From NCBI GenBank assembly GCA_002746605.1, contig PDPT01000027.1, positions 1-44,351 of the forward strand: DNA of 44,351 bases. Reading direction: 5' to 3'. The position numbers were made by a program, and so were the translations under genes. Below the pieces are notes generated by a model. It saw nothing but the letters and a program-made list of their open reading frames with translations, did no database searches and had not been told where the DNA came from. The stretch comes from Ignavibacteriota bacterium. GTDB lineage: Bacteria > Bacteroidota > Ignavibacteria > Ignavibacteriales > Melioribacteraceae. Below, one piece after another: positions 44,060-44,351 of the stretch. Position 1 is the stretch's first letter; each line of letters starts with the position of its first letter.

Positions 44060-44351
44060 TTAATAATTAAAATATAATTTTAAGGCACCTGAAACGGTGT
44101 ACATGACTAAATATTTGAGATGATAATAATCCCCTGCAACTCTAATAAAGGGAGTATCTAATTTGTAACCATTAGCTCCTCCACCAAAAATCCATTCATT
44201 CTTTTGTTTATCATAAATATATACATATGCCATTTCAGGATGCTGCTCTTCGATGACCTTAGCTAATTTTTTTGCAATAATTTCTGTTTCATTATCTTCA
44301 ATTTTACATTCAGTTATATAATTTTTATCATAACAACCATATAATAAAAAC
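44060..44351 (-). CDS. Probable lipoprotein, 5'-truncated by the window edge
   Basis: A minus-strand frame enters from the right edge and runs 96 codons to a stop at 44060-44062. It begins FLLYGCYDKNY, where LYGC fits a lipobox after a hydrophobic run, so only the first dozen or so residues should be missing and the mature protein is nearly complete, about 90 residues. It then reads NETEIIAKKLAKVIEEQHPE and VYIYDKQKNEWIFGGGANGY, and ends MYTVSGALKLYFNY. No family is recognised; the pattern is a small alpha/beta domain. It is clearly better than the other frames in this stretch. Confidence 0.6.
   Translation of the reverse strand, partial: FLLYGCYDKNYITECKIEDNETEIIAKKLAKVIEEQHPEMAYVYIYDKQKNEWIFGGGANGYKLDTPFIRVAGDYYHLKYLVMYTVSGALKLYFNY

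Overview
The window is an AT-rich chromosomal segment, most likely from a member of the Ignavibacteria/Chlorobi branch of the Bacteroidota group. The pointers are two secreted proteins with type IX secretion (T9SS) C-terminal sorting domains beginning NYPNPFNP, a fused SecDF, an S46 dipeptidyl peptidase, a Bacteroidota-style DUF4159/DUF4175 pair, KdsB (so an LPS-bearing Gram-negative envelope) and AGGAGG-type ribosome binding sites. Most of it is core-genome material with short intergenic gaps; no phage, insertion sequence or CRISPR array is visible.

Layout. 1-4.2 kb: end of a T9SS-exported protein, an S46 peptidase, a CcmE-like membrane-anchored protein and a lipoprotein. 4.2-8.2 kb (minus): DUF4159 and a giant DUF4175 coiled-coil membrane protein. 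8.5-14.6 kb (plus): prs, rplY, pth, a membrane pyrophosphatase (hppA), then the classical rpsF-ssb-rpsR-rplI operon. 14.6-17.7 kb: secDF. 17.7-22.1 kb is the accessory-looking part: long gene-poor AT-rich spacers, trmO flanked by two similar repeats, a tiny two-helix membrane protein, and an MBOAT acyltransferase/SGNH-like pair in which the MBOAT gene carries a frameshift. 22.1-27.8 kb (minus): a Ste24-type protease, gatC, kdsB and a PLP enzyme in one tight operon, then a sodium:solute symporter with a small membrane partner. 28-33.5 kb (plus): a PpiD-like chaperone, aroK-aroB and a DUF187-type glycoside hydrolase. 33.8 kb: tRNA-Asn. 34.2-38.3 kb: a complete Na+-pumping methylmalonyl-CoA decarboxylase operon. 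38.4-42.9 kb: a T9SS-exported M1 aminopeptidase and acetyl-CoA synthetase. 43-44.35 kb (minus): an exported coiled-coil protein made of 11-residue repeats and a probable lipoprotein cut by the window edge.

How it fits together. Three separate loci point to a sodium economy: a K+-dependent, predicted Na+-translocating pyrophosphatase, a biotin-dependent Na+-pumping decarboxylase, and a sodium:solute symporter. Secreted peptidases (S46, M1) with acetyl-CoA synthetase and methylmalonyl-CoA processing fit a peptide- and short-chain-acid-using heterotroph. SecDF, the PpiD-like chaperone and the T9SS tags represent the export side.

The most notable observations are a 72-bp palindromic repeat inserted in frame inside the sorting domain of the M1 aminopeptidase, the frameshift that separates the MBOAT C-terminus, the hendecad-repeat protein, the repeat-flanked trmO, and the symporter/70-residue-partner pair. 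I do not see a convincing entirely new defence or biosynthetic system here.
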